A DNA stretch of 64,000 nt, taken from contig NZ_MUYE01000001.1 in the NCBI RefSeq assembly GCF_002022445.1, positions 1,433,501 to 1,497,500 of the forward strand. Reading direction: 5' to 3'. Origin of the DNA: Bartonella sp. AR 15-3 (GTDB taxonomy: Bacteria; Pseudomonadota; Alphaproteobacteria; Rhizobiales; Rhizobiaceae). Below are positions 52,133-63,337 of the stretch, in pieces (positions within the stretch are counted from its first letter, which is position 1; every line of letters begins with the position of its first letter). The notes under the pieces were generated by a model. It was not told where the DNA came from, searched no databases, and was given only the letters and a program-made list of their open reading frames with translations. The position numbers and the translations under genes are program-made.

Positions 52133-52291
52133 ATTAAGTGTCGTAATATATTATTCTAAAAAGGGATTATTTTAAATATTCGCTAAAATCCTTACGAGGT
52201 TAAGAGCTATAAGTTAATTAAACTATGTATAGGAAACAAGAGAAAATATCTTTAGATTTATTATCTTTCGGGCACTATAGAGGAAATTTTC

Positions 52292-52615
52292 CTAGAGTGC
52301 CGTTATATTAGATTTATTAGCAATTGATATTTTTAATTTTTCTATCTCAGTTTTGCTTTCTTTTAAGGCTTTGCGGTTTTTATGTTGTGCAAACCAATTG
52401 ATTATACTACTCAACAAAATACCAAAACAAAAAAAAATAAAAAGCCAAACAAAAAGAGGGGCTTGATAAGTAAAATATTCAGAGTTGTTTTGAAAAGGAT
52501 AAAGAGTTAGTATAACGATTTGGCGATTAGCAACGATGAAGCTGATTAAGAAAGCTGTAATAGGCACCAAAATAACCGCGAAGAGAAAGCGTTTAATGAT
52601 CATGGATTTACTCAT
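52292..52615 (-). CDS. LapA-domain membrane protein
   Basis: A 107-residue protein with two hydrophobic helices (about residues 9-28 and 47-68) and a Lys/Glu-rich coiled C-terminal tail ([20 protein letters not shown]), the pattern of LapA/DUF1049 proteins involved in lipopolysaccharide homeostasis. It overlaps ihfB by 4 nt (ATGA), an arrangement common in proteobacteria. Confidence 0.8.
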   Translation of the reverse strand: MSKSMIIKRFLFAVILVPITAFLISFIVANRQIVILTLYPFQNNSEYFTYQAPLFVWLFIFFCFGILLSSIINWFAQHKNRKALKESKTEIEKLKISIANKSNITAL

Positions 52616-52890
52616 TTATTAAGCCGGTCGCGTAAATCTTTACCTGTTTTGAAAAAAGGGACCCATTTCTCTTCAACCATAACAGCTTCACCTGTTCGTG
52701 GATTGCGGCCATTGCGGGCTGAACGTGCTTTTATAGAAAAAGCACCGAAACCGCGGAGTTCAACACGTTGACCATTGGCAAGAGCTGCTGAAATTTCTTC
52801 AAAAATAGCACTTACAACATTTTCTGCATCGCGTTGCATAAGATGCGGATTATGACGAGCAATGATTTGTACAAGTTTCGATTTAACCAA
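52612..52890 (-). CDS. ihfB: Integration host factor beta subunit
   Basis: The TTG at 52890, five bases after a strong AGAGG, gives a 92-residue protein beginning [16 protein letters not shown], the usual IHF-beta start; the longer ATG at 52950 adds 20 residues unlike the family. It has the beta-arm [25 protein letters not shown] bends DNA for replication, transcription and recombination. Stop and the LapA-like start overlap as ATGA. Confidence 0.92.
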   Translation of the reverse strand: MVKSKLVQIIARHNPHLMQRDAENVVSAIFEEISAALANGQRVELRGFGAFSIKARSARNGRNPRTGEAVMVEEKWVPFFKTGKDLRDRLNK

Positions 52891-53108
52891 AATAGCCTCT
52901 CTTTCATATTCATACGAAAAAAGATTTTTTGTTGCAATTGTGTGTTTCATATATGCACGTTACATATATAGAATATGCATATTCCAATATATAAATTATT
53001 AAAAGTAAAATAAAGCTAGTAAAAGGAAGATTGCAATAAATAAAATTTAAAATATGTCTTATAAAAACTCTATAAATAAAAAAACGAAATATCTGAGAAA
53101 TTAAAAAC

Positions 53109-53759
53109 ATGACTGTGCATGATCAATATGAATTTTTTTCGATAGAATCACCTTTTAGCAATATTTTAAAAAAAACATATTTTCATTCCCATCAAGTTCG
53201 CTTGCTAAAAATTTTTTTACCACTTCTTGCATTGATTATAGCGTTAATTTTTTGCTGGTTTACATTTTTTTCTATTTTTGTTTCTTTTGATAAGGTCCTT
53301 TTGAATCATGAAGAAGAGGAAATAGCACAATTAACAATGCTTAATCCGAGATTAGAAGGCTATACAAATTTTCATAAGCCTTACAAGATTAAAGCAGAAA
53401 AAGCGTTTCAAGATCGTAAGTCTTCTGGAATTATTGGATTAAAGAATATTACAGCTGAAGTGCCTACAGAAGGACGGGGGCAAATTTTTATTGATGCACA
53501 AGGAGGAATTTATGACAATATTAAGAGTCATTTAAAATTGGATGAACCTTTTACGGTTACAACGCAAGATGGAATAATTGCAAAATTTACAACTGCAAAG
53601 ATTGATTTATCTAAAAGTCAATTTAATACAGATCAACCTGTAAATATTCAAAGTGCGGGTTTTCATCTTATGGCGAATGCTCTGCAAATTTATGGGAAAG
53701 AGCAAGTTATGTATTTTCAAAAAGGAGTACGTATTGTTCTTGATCAGAAGGAAAAATAA
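53109..53759 (+). CDS. lptC: LPS export ABC transporter periplasmic protein LptC
   Basis: A 216-residue protein with a single N-terminal membrane anchor (about residues 33-58) and an OstA-like beta-jellyroll: LNPRLEGYTNFHKPYKIKAEKA, IGLKNITAEVP and a C-terminal TAKIDLSKSQFN. LptC links LptBFG to LptA in lipopolysaccharide transport. It stands immediately upstream of lptA and lptB. Confidence 0.9.
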   Translation: MTVHDQYEFFSIESPFSNILKKTYFHSHQVRLLKIFLPLLALIIALIFCWFTFFSIFVSFDKVLLNHEEEEIAQLTMLNPRLEGYTNFHKPYKIKAEKAFQDRKSSGIIGLKNITAEVPTEGRGQIFIDAQGGIYDNIKSHLKLDEPFTVTTQDGIIAKFTTAKIDLSKSQFNTDQPVNIQSAGFHLMANALQIYGKEQVMYFQKGVRIVLDQKEK

Positions 53760-53825
53760 CAGAAGGAATTTGGAGTAGTGTTTATAGAAGGCATATGTAG
53801 GTTTATACGAGAAAAAAGATCAAGA

Positions 53826-54425
53826 ATGAAGGCAAAAAAATCGTGTAAAGAGCGAGTGAGTATTTTAGCTTTAAGTTTGGCTATATTAGGATCAATTAAT
53901 GGATATGCTGCAGTAACTCATTTCGGATTTGATGGGTTAAATGGAAAAGAGCCAATGGAACTTTACGCAGATTCTTTAGAAATACGTGATAAAGAAGGCA
54001 TTGCTATTTTAAATGGCAATGTTTCAGTGATGCAGGGCGAGCGACTTTTACAAACGTCAAAATTAGCTATTTATTATAATAAAGCACATATAACAGGTGG
54101 TATAAATCAGTTGAGAACACAATCAATTTTTCCTGAAAAGATTGGTTCAACAGATATTAAAAAAGTAGAAGCTTTAGGTGAAGTTTATATCAAAGTAGCA
54201 ACACAAACTGCTAAGGGTGATAAAGCTATTTTTGATGGACAATCGAATATGATAATCTTAACAGGTAATAATGTTGTGTTAACCGATGGTGATAATGTGG
54301 CTGAAGGGTGCATATTAACAGCTAATATGAAAACAGGAAAAGCTTCTCTTGAAGGATGTAAGGAGCCTGGAAAGAAGAATCGTGTTTCGATTATTTTAGA
54401 AGCAAGCTCAAAGAATGGTCGTTAA
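53826..54425 (+). CDS. lptA: Lipopolysaccharide transport periplasmic protein LptA
   Basis: The ATG at 53826 gives a 199-residue protein with a signal peptide (KKSCKERVSILALSLAILGS, cleaved near AYAAV-like GYAAV). The OstA domain contains PMELYADSLEIRDKEGIAIL, NGNVSVMQGERLLQTSKL and GNNVVLTDGDNVAEG. LptA bridges the periplasm. A GTG at 53778 would add 16 residues before the signal peptide and is less likely. Confidence 0.88.
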   Translation: MKAKKSCKERVSILALSLAILGSINGYAAVTHFGFDGLNGKEPMELYADSLEIRDKEGIAILNGNVSVMQGERLLQTSKLAIYYNKAHITGGINQLRTQSIFPEKIGSTDIKKVEALGEVYIKVATQTAKGDKAIFDGQSNMIILTGNNVVLTDGDNVAEGCILTANMKTGKASLEGCKEPGKKNRVSIILEASSKNGR

Positions 54426-54431
54426 GATTTC

Positions 54432-55226
54432 ATGTTTGGAATCAAAAGAGAAAAGCAAATAATTGAACATAACCTTATGAGTAAGGCTTTGAAAAAAAAC
54501 TCAAATAGGACTTTAGTTGCTCATAATTTAATTAAAGTTTATCGAGGAAGACAGGTTGTTAATTGTGTTTCTTTTAATATTTGTGCTGGAGAGATTGTCG
54601 GCATTTTAGGTCCTAATGGTGCTGGAAAAACGACCTGTTTTTATATGGTTACAGGTTTAGTTAAATCGGATGGTGGTTCAATCGAGATTGATGGGTTTGA
54701 CATTACCCATTTGCCAATGTATCGGCGTGCTCGTTTAGGGATTGGATATTTACCGCAAGAAGCTTCAATTTTTCGTGGTCTTTCAGTAGAAAATAATATT
54801 AAAGCTGTTCTGGAATTAATTCAAAAAGATCGCTTGAAACGCTGTGAAGAGTTGGATGCGCTTTTGCATGAATTTAAAATTGATCATTTACGCAAAATGC
54901 CAGCTCTTTCTTTATCGGGAGGTGAACGCAGGCGTCTTGAAATTGCGCGTGCTTTAGCTTCTAGCCCTAATTTTATGTTACTTGATGAACCATTCGCAGG
55001 AATTGATCCCATCGCGATTTCTGATATTAAACAGCTTGTTCGTCATTTAACTCAACGTGGTATCGGCGTTTTAGTAACGGATCATAATGTGCGCGAAACA
55101 TTGGAGCTTGTTGATCGTGCTTATGTTATTCACGCAGGAGAAGTGTTAGTTCACGGTTGCCCGAACGACATTATCAATAATGCTGATGTTCGTGAAATTT
55201 ATTTGGGAAATCAGTTTTCTCTTTAG
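54432..55226 (+). CDS. lptB: LPS export ABC transporter ATP-binding protein LptB
   Basis: A 264-residue ABC ATPase with Walker A GPNGAGKT (60-67), Q-loop GYLPQEASIFRG, signature LSGGERRR, Walker B FMLLDEPFAGID and switch histidine VTDHNV. It powers lipopolysaccharide extraction from the inner membrane. In many Rhizobiales rpoN follows; here only 290 bases without a recognisable gene separate it from convergent prfC. Confidence 0.96.
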   Translation: MFGIKREKQIIEHNLMSKALKKNSNRTLVAHNLIKVYRGRQVVNCVSFNICAGEIVGILGPNGAGKTTCFYMVTGLVKSDGGSIEIDGFDITHLPMYRRARLGIGYLPQEASIFRGLSVENNIKAVLELIQKDRLKRCEELDALLHEFKIDHLRKMPALSLSGGERRRLEIARALASSPNFMLLDEPFAGIDPIAISDIKQLVRHLTQRGIGVLVTDHNVRETLELVDRAYVIHAGEVLVHGCPNDIINNADVREIYLGNQFSL

Positions 55227-55515
55227 TTTCTTCGTTTCTAAAGAATATTCAAGTTTAAAAATCTTACAATAAATACAATTTTTTATCGTAGTCAATAGCG
55301 TTTATTGATTTTAAAGGGGGCTTTATTCTGTTTTAATATAAGCAATATAAATGTATATTTTTGTAAGAAATCATGATGCTATCGTTAAAACATTCAAATT
55401 AATAAAAGTATTGTTGTATAAAGTATAAGTGTTTTATAAGGATTATAACAATAGCCTAGTTCATTATAAACTTTTTAAACTTAACGAAAGAATCATAGCT
55501 CATTTTTGACGTTTT

Positions 55516-57093
55516 TTATTTAGAGCGTACCTGATAATCTTTAAAGGCTAAAAATTTAATTTTTGGTGCTCTTTCTGCTTCATAATTTAACGAAAAATGA
55601 TTTTCTGCTAAAAAAACTGGATCATTGTCCAAATCATATGCAACAACGGATTGATGACAAGCAAGAAAATTTTTAAGTTCTTCTTTATTTTCTGCAGAAA
55701 TCCAACGACATATGTTAAAGCGCGATGCTTCAAAGCTTACAGGTAGAGAATATTCTGCTTTAAGCCGTTCTGTCAAAACATCAATTTGCAAAGCACCAAT
55801 TACACCAATGAGAGCAGGCGAACCATCATAAGGGATAAATAATTGTACTACTCCTTCTTCAGCCATTTGTTGCAAAGCTTCTTTTAGTTTTTTTGCTTTT
55901 ATAGGATCGCTTAAATGGACACGACGTAAAATTTCTGGTGCAAAATTTGGTACACCTTTAAAGAGAATATCTTCTCCTTCAGTCAAAGTATCTCCAATAC
56001 GCAAAGTTCCGTGGTTAGGAATACCTACTATATCACCAGCATACACTTGATCAGCAATTTGGCGTGAACGAGCAAAGAAAAACTGCGGTGCTGAGAGTGT
56101 CATTGATTTTCCTGTCCGTACTAATTTCGTTTTCATACCGCGTTCAAGTGTTCCTGAACACACCCGCAAAAATGCAATACGATCACGATGATTGGGATCC
56201 ATATTAGCTTGAATTTTAAAGACAAAACCGGTCATTTTGGCTTCAGTAGCCACTACGTTGCGTTGATCGGCTACCTGATCACGAGGACTTAGACCAAAAT
56301 CAACTAATGCATTAATCAAATCACGAACACCAAAATTTCGTAAAGCTGAGCCGAAATAAACAGGTGTCATATGCCCTTCACAGAAAGCTTGAAGATTAAA
56401 TTTTTTACAAGCACTGCGAGCAAGCTCTACTCCTTCAACAAAGAGTGCCTGCTGATTTTCAGGAAGTAAATTTGCGACTTCACGAAGATCAGAAATCGTT
56501 TGTGAAATAACCTCATGGTCTTGTTGGCGAAAACAATTATGATGAAGATCAAAAGTGCCAACAAAATTCTTTCCTATACCAATAGGCCAAGTAATTGGAG
56601 CAGTATCAAGTGCAAGTTTTTCTTCAATTTCATCTAAAATTTCTAAGGGATCACGCGCTTCTCGGTCCATTTTGTTAACAAAAGTAACAATAGGAATATC
56701 GCGCAGTCGGCATACTTCAAACAGTTTGAGTGTTCTCGGTTCAATTCCGCGTGCCCCATCGAGTACCATAATTGCACTATCAACAGCTGTTAAAGTACGA
56801 TATGTATCATCCGAAAAATCTTCATGACCTGGGGTATCTAACAAATTAAAAATATGATTTTGATATTCAAATGTCATTACTGATGTGACAACAGAAATAC
56901 CACGGTCACGTTCAATGTTCATCCAATCAGAACGGGTTTGAATACGGTCTTTTTTTGCTTTCACCTCACCAGCCAGCTGAATAGCACCGCCAAATAATAA
57001 CAGCTTTTCTGTTAGGGTTGTCTTTCCCGCATCAGGATGCGCAATGATCGCAAATGTACGCCGTCGTTTTACTTCTTGCACTCTACGTTCCAT
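55516..57093 (-). CDS. prfC: Peptide chain release factor 3
   Basis: A 525-residue translational GTPase with AHPDAGKTTL (18-27), DRGISVVTSVM, DTPGHEDFSDDTYRTL and NKMDREARDPLE, and the RF3-specific C-terminal domains. It recycles RF1 and RF2 after peptide release. Its ATG shares a base with the lysK stop (TAATG), so the two are translated as a unit. Confidence 0.95.
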   Translation of the reverse strand: MERRVQEVKRRRTFAIIAHPDAGKTTLTEKLLLFGGAIQLAGEVKAKKDRIQTRSDWMNIERDRGISVVTSVMTFEYQNHIFNLLDTPGHEDFSDDTYRTLTAVDSAIMVLDGARGIEPRTLKLFEVCRLRDIPIVTFVNKMDREARDPLEILDEIEEKLALDTAPITWPIGIGKNFVGTFDLHHNCFRQQDHEVISQTISDLREVANLLPENQQALFVEGVELARSACKKFNLQAFCEGHMTPVYFGSALRNFGVRDLINALVDFGLSPRDQVADQRNVVATEAKMTGFVFKIQANMDPNHRDRIAFLRVCSGTLERGMKTKLVRTGKSMTLSAPQFFFARSRQIADQVYAGDIVGIPNHGTLRIGDTLTEGEDILFKGVPNFAPEILRRVHLSDPIKAKKLKEALQQMAEEGVVQLFIPYDGSPALIGVIGALQIDVLTERLKAEYSLPVSFEASRFNICRWISAENKEELKNFLACHQSVVAYDLDNDPVFLAENHFSLNYEAERAPKIKFLAFKDYQVRSK

Positions 57094-58754
57094 TATTCCT
57101 CCACCGATCGTGCGAGTGCTGCAACAATGAGTGCGCGTGTCTCATCAACTCCATACAGCGCTATAAATGATCCAAACCGTGGTCCTCGTTCCTGTCCTAA
57201 AAGTACTTCATAAAGCATTTGAAAAAATAAACTTGAAACACCAGGTCCCCCTTCTGGACCTTTTTTGTTATGATCTTGATAACGTTCCGTCAAGCGTGCG
57301 ATATCAAGAAGTGCATTTTGAATGGTATTTCCATCAACAGTTTTTGACAAACTAGCCAATTTTGCATCAATTTGAATCAATATTGAGCGTTCATTTTCAT
57401 CAGGTATACGAAATTTTTTGTTTGGTTTTACGAAAATATCAAAATATTTAAGAGCAAACTCTACTAACTGGTCAAGCATTGGATATATTTGCGCGTTAGC
57501 TTCTTTAGCATAACGAGAAATAAATCCCCAAAGAACTTCTTTATTTTCAGCATTAGAAGCACTGACCAAATTTAACAGCATAGCAAAAGAAACAGGTAAA
57601 TTGACCTTAGGAGGACGCCCATGATGAATATGCCATACGGGATTATTAAGGCGCTCTTTCCATTGCTGATGCTCATAAGCTGAAAGATGTGCATAATATT
57701 CATCAACAGCTTTTGGAATAACATCAAAATAAAGCCGTTTTGCTGTTTTTGGTTTTAAAAACATATAGAGTCCTAAACTTTCTGTTGGTGCATAAGTTAA
57801 CCACTCATCGATAGTCAAACCATTTCCTTTAGATTTAGAAATTTTCTGTCCCTTATCATCCAAGAAAAGCTCATAGTTAAATCCCTCAGGAGGCTTTCCA
57901 CCAAGAATTTTGCAAATTTTAGAAGAAAGATTTGTTGAATCAATAAGATCTTTTCCCGCCATTTCATAATCAATTCCAAGTGCAGTCCAGCGCATTGCCC
58001 AATCCACTTTCCACTGACACTTAACTTTTCCACCTGTAATTTCTGTTTCAATGGCATCACCTGTTTCAGGTTCGATATAGGTCATAGTTCCTTTCTCAAC
58101 ATTTCGAGCAATCATGGGGACCTGTAATACTTTTCCAGAAAGTGGAGAAATAGGTAAAAAAAGTGAATAAGTTGCCCGCCGCTCCTCACCCAATGTTGGT
58201 AGAATAATTTCCATAACCTTATCATAATAGGAAAGTATTCTTAAAAGTATTTCATCAAAACGGCCTGAATTATAATAATCAGTAGCACTAGCAAATTCAT
58301 AATCGAAACCGAAACGATCAAGGAAAGTACGTAAGCGTGCATTATTAGCAGCTCCAAAAGAAGGATATACATCTCCGAAAGGATCAGGAACGCGGCTAAG
58401 CGGTTGACCAAGATAGTCTTCCATTTTTTTTCGATTAGGCACGTTATCAGGAACTTTGCGCAAACCATCCATATCATCAGAAAAACAAAGAAGTTTTGTT
58501 TTAATTTTGTTTTTGGTAAGAATATGAAACGCATGACGCACCATAGTTGTACGTACAACTTCTCCAAAAGTTCCAATATGCGGTAAACCAGAAGGTCCAT
58601 AACCTGTTTCAAATAAAATATGCTCTGGATGGCCGGTTTTTTCATAACGCTTAATAAGCTTACGCGCTTCTTCAAACGGCCAAGCTTTTGATTGAGCTGC
58701 TGAATCTATTAATTCAAGTGGAAGGTTATAGGTACCATACGGATTATCCATCAT
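57093..58754 (-). CDS. lysK: Lysyl-tRNA synthetase, class I
   Basis: A 553-residue class I enzyme with [12 protein letters not shown] (HIGH region, His59) and [14 protein letters not shown] (KMSKS region). Class I LysRS is found in archaea and in alphaproteobacteria including Rhizobiales, unlike the class II LysS of most bacteria. It charges tRNA-Lys. It may start at either of two adjacent ATGs (58754 or 58751). Confidence 0.94.
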   Translation of the reverse strand: MMDNPYGTYNLPLELIDSAAQSKAWPFEEARKLIKRYEKTGHPEHILFETGYGPSGLPHIGTFGEVVRTTMVRHAFHILTKNKIKTKLLCFSDDMDGLRKVPDNVPNRKKMEDYLGQPLSRVPDPFGDVYPSFGAANNARLRTFLDRFGFDYEFASATDYYNSGRFDEILLRILSYYDKVMEIILPTLGEERRATYSLFLPISPLSGKVLQVPMIARNVEKGTMTYIEPETGDAIETEITGGKVKCQWKVDWAMRWTALGIDYEMAGKDLIDSTNLSSKICKILGGKPPEGFNYELFLDDKGQKISKSKGNGLTIDEWLTYAPTESLGLYMFLKPKTAKRLYFDVIPKAVDEYYAHLSAYEHQQWKERLNNPVWHIHHGRPPKVNLPVSFAMLLNLVSASNAENKEVLWGFISRYAKEANAQIYPMLDQLVEFALKYFDIFVKPNKKFRIPDENERSILIQIDAKLASLSKTVDGNTIQNALLDIARLTERYQDHNKKGPEGGPGVSSLFFQMLYEVLLGQERGPRFGSFIALYGVDETRALIVAALARSVEE

Positions 58755-58864
58755 CTTTGTCCTAAAAATTAATTACTTAATAACAAGGTGTATGATTGTT
58801 AAACTTTTTCGTCAATAATAGTCATTTAAAAGCAGCAAAAATCACCAACTTATCAGAATAAAGT

Positions 58865-59952
58865 TATTTTTTGCTTTGGCGACCTTCAACAATCACATTT
58901 CCTTTATAAAGTTTTAGTGTTACTTCTCCTTCAACATTTTCTTGAGATAAATCAATAGCTGCTTGTAACATTTTACGCTCAGGTGAAAAAAAACGTAATA
59001 AATAAGTTTCGCATAACGTGGTATTAATTCATCTTTTAAGTGAGTTGCACCACGATCCAGTATTAAGGATTCTATTGCTCGATGAACTATTAAAAGAACA
59101 GTTCTTCCTAGTGTTTCATAGATACCACGTGATTTCATACCTACAAAGCGATTTTCTACTAAATTTAACCGGCCAAATACCATTTTCACGCCCATAACTA
59201 TTTAATTGATCTAACAAATCAGCAAGAGATAAAACTTCCCCATTAATTGAAATAGCATCTCTTTTTTTAAAATCGTGATTATGATTGCTTGATCTGGTGC
59301 AACTTCTGGTGAAAGAGTGTGCATATGACATATTCAGAAGCAGAAACTGCTGGATCTTCTAAAATCTTTCTTTCCGATGATGAGTGCAATAAATTTACAT
59401 ACACTAAAAAGACGCTTCACCTTGTTTATCTTGCTCTAATAGAATTTGATGCGTATGTGCAAATTCAATTAAATCTGTTCGACTTTTCAAGTTCCAATCA
59501 CGCCAAGGAGCAATAGTTTTAATATCAAGATTAAGAGCATAAGCAGAAAATTCGAAACGTACTTGATCATTGCCTTTCCCGTTGCTCCATGAGCGATAGC
59601 GTCTACATTGGTTTTTTGGGCAATTTCAACAAGACGTTTTGAAATAAGTAGACGAGCAATCGACGTTCCTAAAAGATAAACTCCTTCATAAACCGCATTT
59701 ACTCGAAATATCGGGAACACAAAATCACGTACAAATTCTTCCTGTAAATTTTCAATATAAATTTATTTTCTTTAACACCAAACATTTCGGTTTTACGACT
59801 TGCAAGTTCTAGTTCCTCTCCTTGACCTAAATCTGCCGTAAAAGTTACAATTTTAGCCTCTAGTTTACTTTGAACCATTTGAGAATGATTGATGTGTCTA
59901 ATCCTCCTGAATAAGCTAAAACAACTTTTTAAAGCAACATAAAAAAGATGCA
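58865..59952 (-). pseudogene. argG: Decayed argininosuccinate synthase
   Basis: On the minus strand an ArgG can be followed from the ATP pyrophosphatase loop [12 protein letters not shown] (about 59927) through [38 protein letters not shown] and [11 protein letters not shown] to a C-terminal [24 protein letters not shown] and TAA at 58865-58867. At least six frame changes and internal stops separate these pieces. ArgG would join citrulline and aspartate in arginine synthesis; loss implies arginine or citrulline uptake from the host (inference). Confidence 0.9.
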
Positions 59953-60054
59953 AAAAAATGAAAAAGTGTAAAGAAAAAGTCTATAGAAGATATAAGTCAC
60001 GACCACTTATTTTAAAGCATAAAAGAAATTAGTGTGTCATTTTTACTCGAGAAT

Positions 60055-60583
60055 AGTTTATTCTTGCACAATTTAGCTATAGTGATGTTAATTTTTGTTC
60101 TTATTCCAGAACATGATATTATTTTCTCAGTGGAGCTTGTTATTACATAAGGTAAATAAACTGAAATGGTATGCGCTTTCGCAAATGCAATAGGTTGTTT
60201 TACTATCGAAGTTATTGCTGCAGTTACGGCTTATCAGCATTTTTCACATCACTATGCGCTTTTATGGCTCACTTTTCAAATCTTGCGTTAACACTCAATA
60301 TTTTATCTAGAAGAAACATTTTCAGAACGCCATAATCTTAAATGCAACTACTTAACCGATATTGCAATAAATCTCTTAAATCCTAAAGTTATTTTTTTAT
60401 AGAAACTTTCTTGCCACAATTTATCAATGTTGATGATCCTATGGTTACACAAAAATTTCTTATTTAGGGAATTTCTTAATATTCCTATTTCTTTTCCCAT
60501 TATAATTTCTATAGTTTTTGTGACAAATAAACTTTTTAAAAATTTTCTGCACAATCCTTTTGGCGTTTGTTTTCTTGATTGAT
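60055..60583 (+). pseudogene. Decayed LysE/RhtB family amino-acid exporter
   Basis: Plus-strand fragments LAIVMLIFVLIPEHDIIF (resembling TPGPD of the family), FANAIGCFTIEVIAA and INLLNPKVIFL followed by FLPQFINVDD-like residues match the LysE/RhtB exporter fold in order. Multiple stops (near 60146, 60288, 60399) disrupt it. It lies between the argG remnant and rlmN. Substrate unknown; decay may be linked to loss of arginine synthesis (inference). Confidence 0.65.
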
Positions 60584-60638
60584 TGTAGGAATTTTACCAG
60601 TTTTGTTCTACTCTTAATCTTATCTGAAAAAATTGAAT

Positions 60639-61868
60639 CTATTCATTATTAGTGATGTTTTCAAGTCGCATACGTTCAGATTTACATAAACGCTTTGAAG
60701 CTGATTTAAGCTGCCCACATGCCGCCAAAATATCACGTCCACGTGGCATACGAATAGGTGAAGCATAACCTGCTTTATTAATGAGATCCGCAAAACGTTC
60801 AATCTGTTCCCAATCAGAACATTGATAATTACTTCCAGGCCATGGATTAAAAGGAATCAGATTTATTTTAGCAGGAATACCTTTAAGCAATTGAATTAAT
60901 TTTTTCGCATCATCTAAACTATCATTAACATTTTTCAGCATAACATATTCAAATGTAATTCTCTTAGCATTCGAAAGGCCAGGATAATTACGGCAAGCTT
61001 CCATTAACAAAGCAAGAGGATATTTTTTATTAATTGGAACAAGTATATCTCGCAATGTATCATGCACTGCATGAAGCGAAATCGCTAACATAACACCAAT
61101 TTCTTTTCCTGTCCGTATAATTCCAGGAATCACTCCACTGGTTGAAAGGGTAATTCGACGTTTCGACAAAGAAAATCCATTACCATCAGAAGCAATTAAT
61201 AAAGCTTTTTTAACTGCTTCAAAATTATAAAGCGGTTCTCCCATGCCCATCATAACGATATTAGTAATTTTACGTCCTTCAATTGGAATAATTGCACCAT
61301 TAGGTGTATTCTTATCAGGAAAATCACCTAAACAATCACGAGCAACCAGTAATTGCACTAAAATCTCTTCAGCTGTTAGATTGCGAACAAGTTTTTGTGT
61401 TCCCGTATGACAAAAAGAACACGTTAATGTGCATCCTACCTGAGATGAAACACACAAAGTACCACGCCCTTCTTCAGGGATATAAACCATTTCAATTTCG
61501 ACAGGTCTCTCAGTTCCAGAAGCTGGAAATCGTAAAAGCCATTTACGAGTACCATCTTGTGATATTTGTTCCGCAACAATTTCGGGACGCGCAATAGAAA
61601 AATGATCTTTGAGCATCTTTCGCATTGGCTTAGAAATATTTAACATCTCATCAAAATGAGAAACTCCACGTACATAAAGCCAATGCCAAAGTTGATGTAC
61701 ACGCATTCGCGTTTGATGTTCTGGAACACCAATAATCCGTAAAGCCTGTGCCATTTCATCTTGCGATAAACCAATTAAAGGTAATTTAGGTTGTTTCGTT
61801 ACTATAGTACTCTTTGCTTTTAGTATTTGATCTGTTTTAACAGATCTAAGGTCATATGAAATGGCCAT
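60639..61868 (-). CDS. rlmN: 23S rRNA (A2503-C2)/tRNA A37 methyltransferase RlmN
   Basis: A 409-residue radical-SAM methylase with CX3CX2C at C146, C150 and C153, conserved [20 protein letters not shown], and a conserved cysteine near the end (ILAACGQL) that receives the methyl group. It modifies A2503 in 23S rRNA. Length is close to that of the rhizobial family. Confidence 0.95.
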   Translation of the reverse strand: MAISYDLRSVKTDQILKAKSTIVTKQPKLPLIGLSQDEMAQALRIIGVPEHQTRMRVHQLWHWLYVRGVSHFDEMLNISKPMRKMLKDHFSIARPEIVAEQISQDGTRKWLLRFPASGTERPVEIEMVYIPEEGRGTLCVSSQVGCTLTCSFCHTGTQKLVRNLTAEEILVQLLVARDCLGDFPDKNTPNGAIIPIEGRKITNIVMMGMGEPLYNFEAVKKALLIASDGNGFSLSKRRITLSTSGVIPGIIRTGKEIGVMLAISLHAVHDTLRDILVPINKKYPLALLMEACRNYPGLSNAKRITFEYVMLKNVNDSLDDAKKLIQLLKGIPAKINLIPFNPWPGSNYQCSDWEQIERFADLINKAGYASPIRMPRGRDILAACGQLKSASKRLCKSERMRLENITNNE

Positions 61869-61907
61869 GGTTTTCCATTTTATCAGCTATTTTAGAATTG
61901 CAAATAT

Positions 61908-62417
61908 TTAGTAACATTTTTGTGCCATATTTAGCGCAGCAGTTACTCCCTTTAAAGAATAAGTATAGGTAGTGTGCGTCCCTCGTTTTGATATAGCTCT
62001 TACTGTCATGCTTGCTCCTGAACGCATAGCCGCAACGAGCTGTTTTTCCATTCCTGATGACATTAACCAAGCAGATGAATCCTTTGTAAAAAAGTCAAAA
62101 TTCTTATCTCCAATAGTGACAGTAACTTTTGATCCCTCTTTAAGGGTATAACCAGCCATAAACTGTGGTTCAAACGAAATAGGGGAATTAGAGCGTTTGG
62201 TTACCAAAAAGAAATTATCGCCATGCTTAACGGTTGTTGGGAGCGCTTTTAAAGGAACTGATAATATATAACAAATCATATTTTCTGGTGATTTATAAGA
62301 ATAAGCTCCCCAAGCTTCAAACTGCTGTAAACGGTTTGGTGTTTGTGCCCAAGTTGGACCAATAAGAGGCATGATTATAGTACATACAACAATAAAAATC
62401 TTTTTCAACATCTTCAT
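61908..62417 (-). CDS. Invasion-associated locus B (IalB) family protein
   Basis: The ATG at 62417 gives a 169-residue secreted protein with a signal peptide ending near TWAQ. It has FEAWGAYSYKSPENMICYILSVP and VTIGDKNFDFFTKDSSAWLMSSG, the pattern of the IalB/COG5342 family, which includes the Bartonella erythrocyte-invasion protein B. This is a paralogue, not the canonical ialB next to ialA. Location (periplasm or outer membrane) and role are inferred. A GTG at 62426 is an alternative start. Confidence 0.8.
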   Translation of the reverse strand: MKMLKKIFIVVCTIIMPLIGPTWAQTPNRLQQFEAWGAYSYKSPENMICYILSVPLKALPTTVKHGDNFFLVTKRSNSPISFEPQFMAGYTLKEGSKVTVTIGDKNFDFFTKDSSAWLMSSGMEKQLVAAMRSGASMTVRAISKRGTHTTYTYSLKGVTAALNMAQKCY

Positions 62418-62426
62418 CTCGCTCAC

Positions 62427-63337
62427 TTTTTTATTTTTTTAAATTTCTTTACATTAGCAAATGTTTAGTAAAGGCTAGTGTAATATATAAGGTAATTTTT
62501 TCAATTGTTCATAAAAGAAAATATTATTCTAGTTAAAATAAGTCTTTCGTTCAATTGTGACCTTTTAGTTATTACTAAAACATGAATTTTTTATTCAATA
62601 GCTAGTTTTTTTTAACATTAAGACTTTTGTATCTGTTATAAAATCATCAATCAGAATGACACAAAATAAAATAGGGAAGAAGAATATTCACAAAAATAAC
62701 TTTTTTCTCCATAAAGCTACTTTGATTGAAGGATAATTTGTAACAATACAACTTTTTTAACTAACATTTGTAAATTTTTTCCAATTTTCCTTAAATATTG
62801 AAATAGTTATGTTCGTTGCAATTAATTTATTTGGATCTATGGTTTATTTTCTTTTTAAACGTCTACATACTTACTTAAGCAATAATAATTTTAAAAATTT
62901 TTAATATTTACATACATATTTATTTTTACTTTATAAAAGATAAAAAATAATCACTACAATAATCATTTTAAAAGTTAATCTAAGTAGAAATTGAAAAAAC
63001 AAAGAAACATTAACCGTTATAATTACATCAACAATAACAGTTATTATTTGATGCATTTATCAGTTTTTTCAACTTTAATAATAATTCATCATCTTTTAAA
63101 TGATTTTCTTTTTCTTAAATTGTATTAATAAAGTTGATACATAGTAAGCTAAAACAACATTAGTATTTTAAGGCTCATATTTTTTAAAAAATATAAGCTC
63201 ATAATCTTATTTACCATTTATTATATATCGTGATCAATAATACAATAAACAATTTGATACATAGAACACTTAACATAATTATTGTGAAGAATTTTAATAG
63301 CTTAAGCTTACAATTCTAAAAAGCTGTTTTTTTATGA
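62427..63337. other. Long AT-rich intergenic stretch without recognisable gene
   Basis: No open frame with homology on either strand was found. It holds an imperfect 26-bp inverted repeat at 63173-63198 and an 11-mer (TTGATACATAG) repeated near 63134 and 63255. It probably contains promoters and decayed DNA. Confidence 0.4.

Noticed and set aside
58241-58675. Minus-strand open frame of 144 codons within lysK
   Set aside because: Alternative frame of the conserved lysyl-tRNA synthetase; composition is that of a frame shadow.
63173-63198. 26-bp near-perfect inverted repeat as a terminator or operator
   Set aside because: It is almost all A and T, stands far from any gene end and could arise by chance in such AT-rich DNA.
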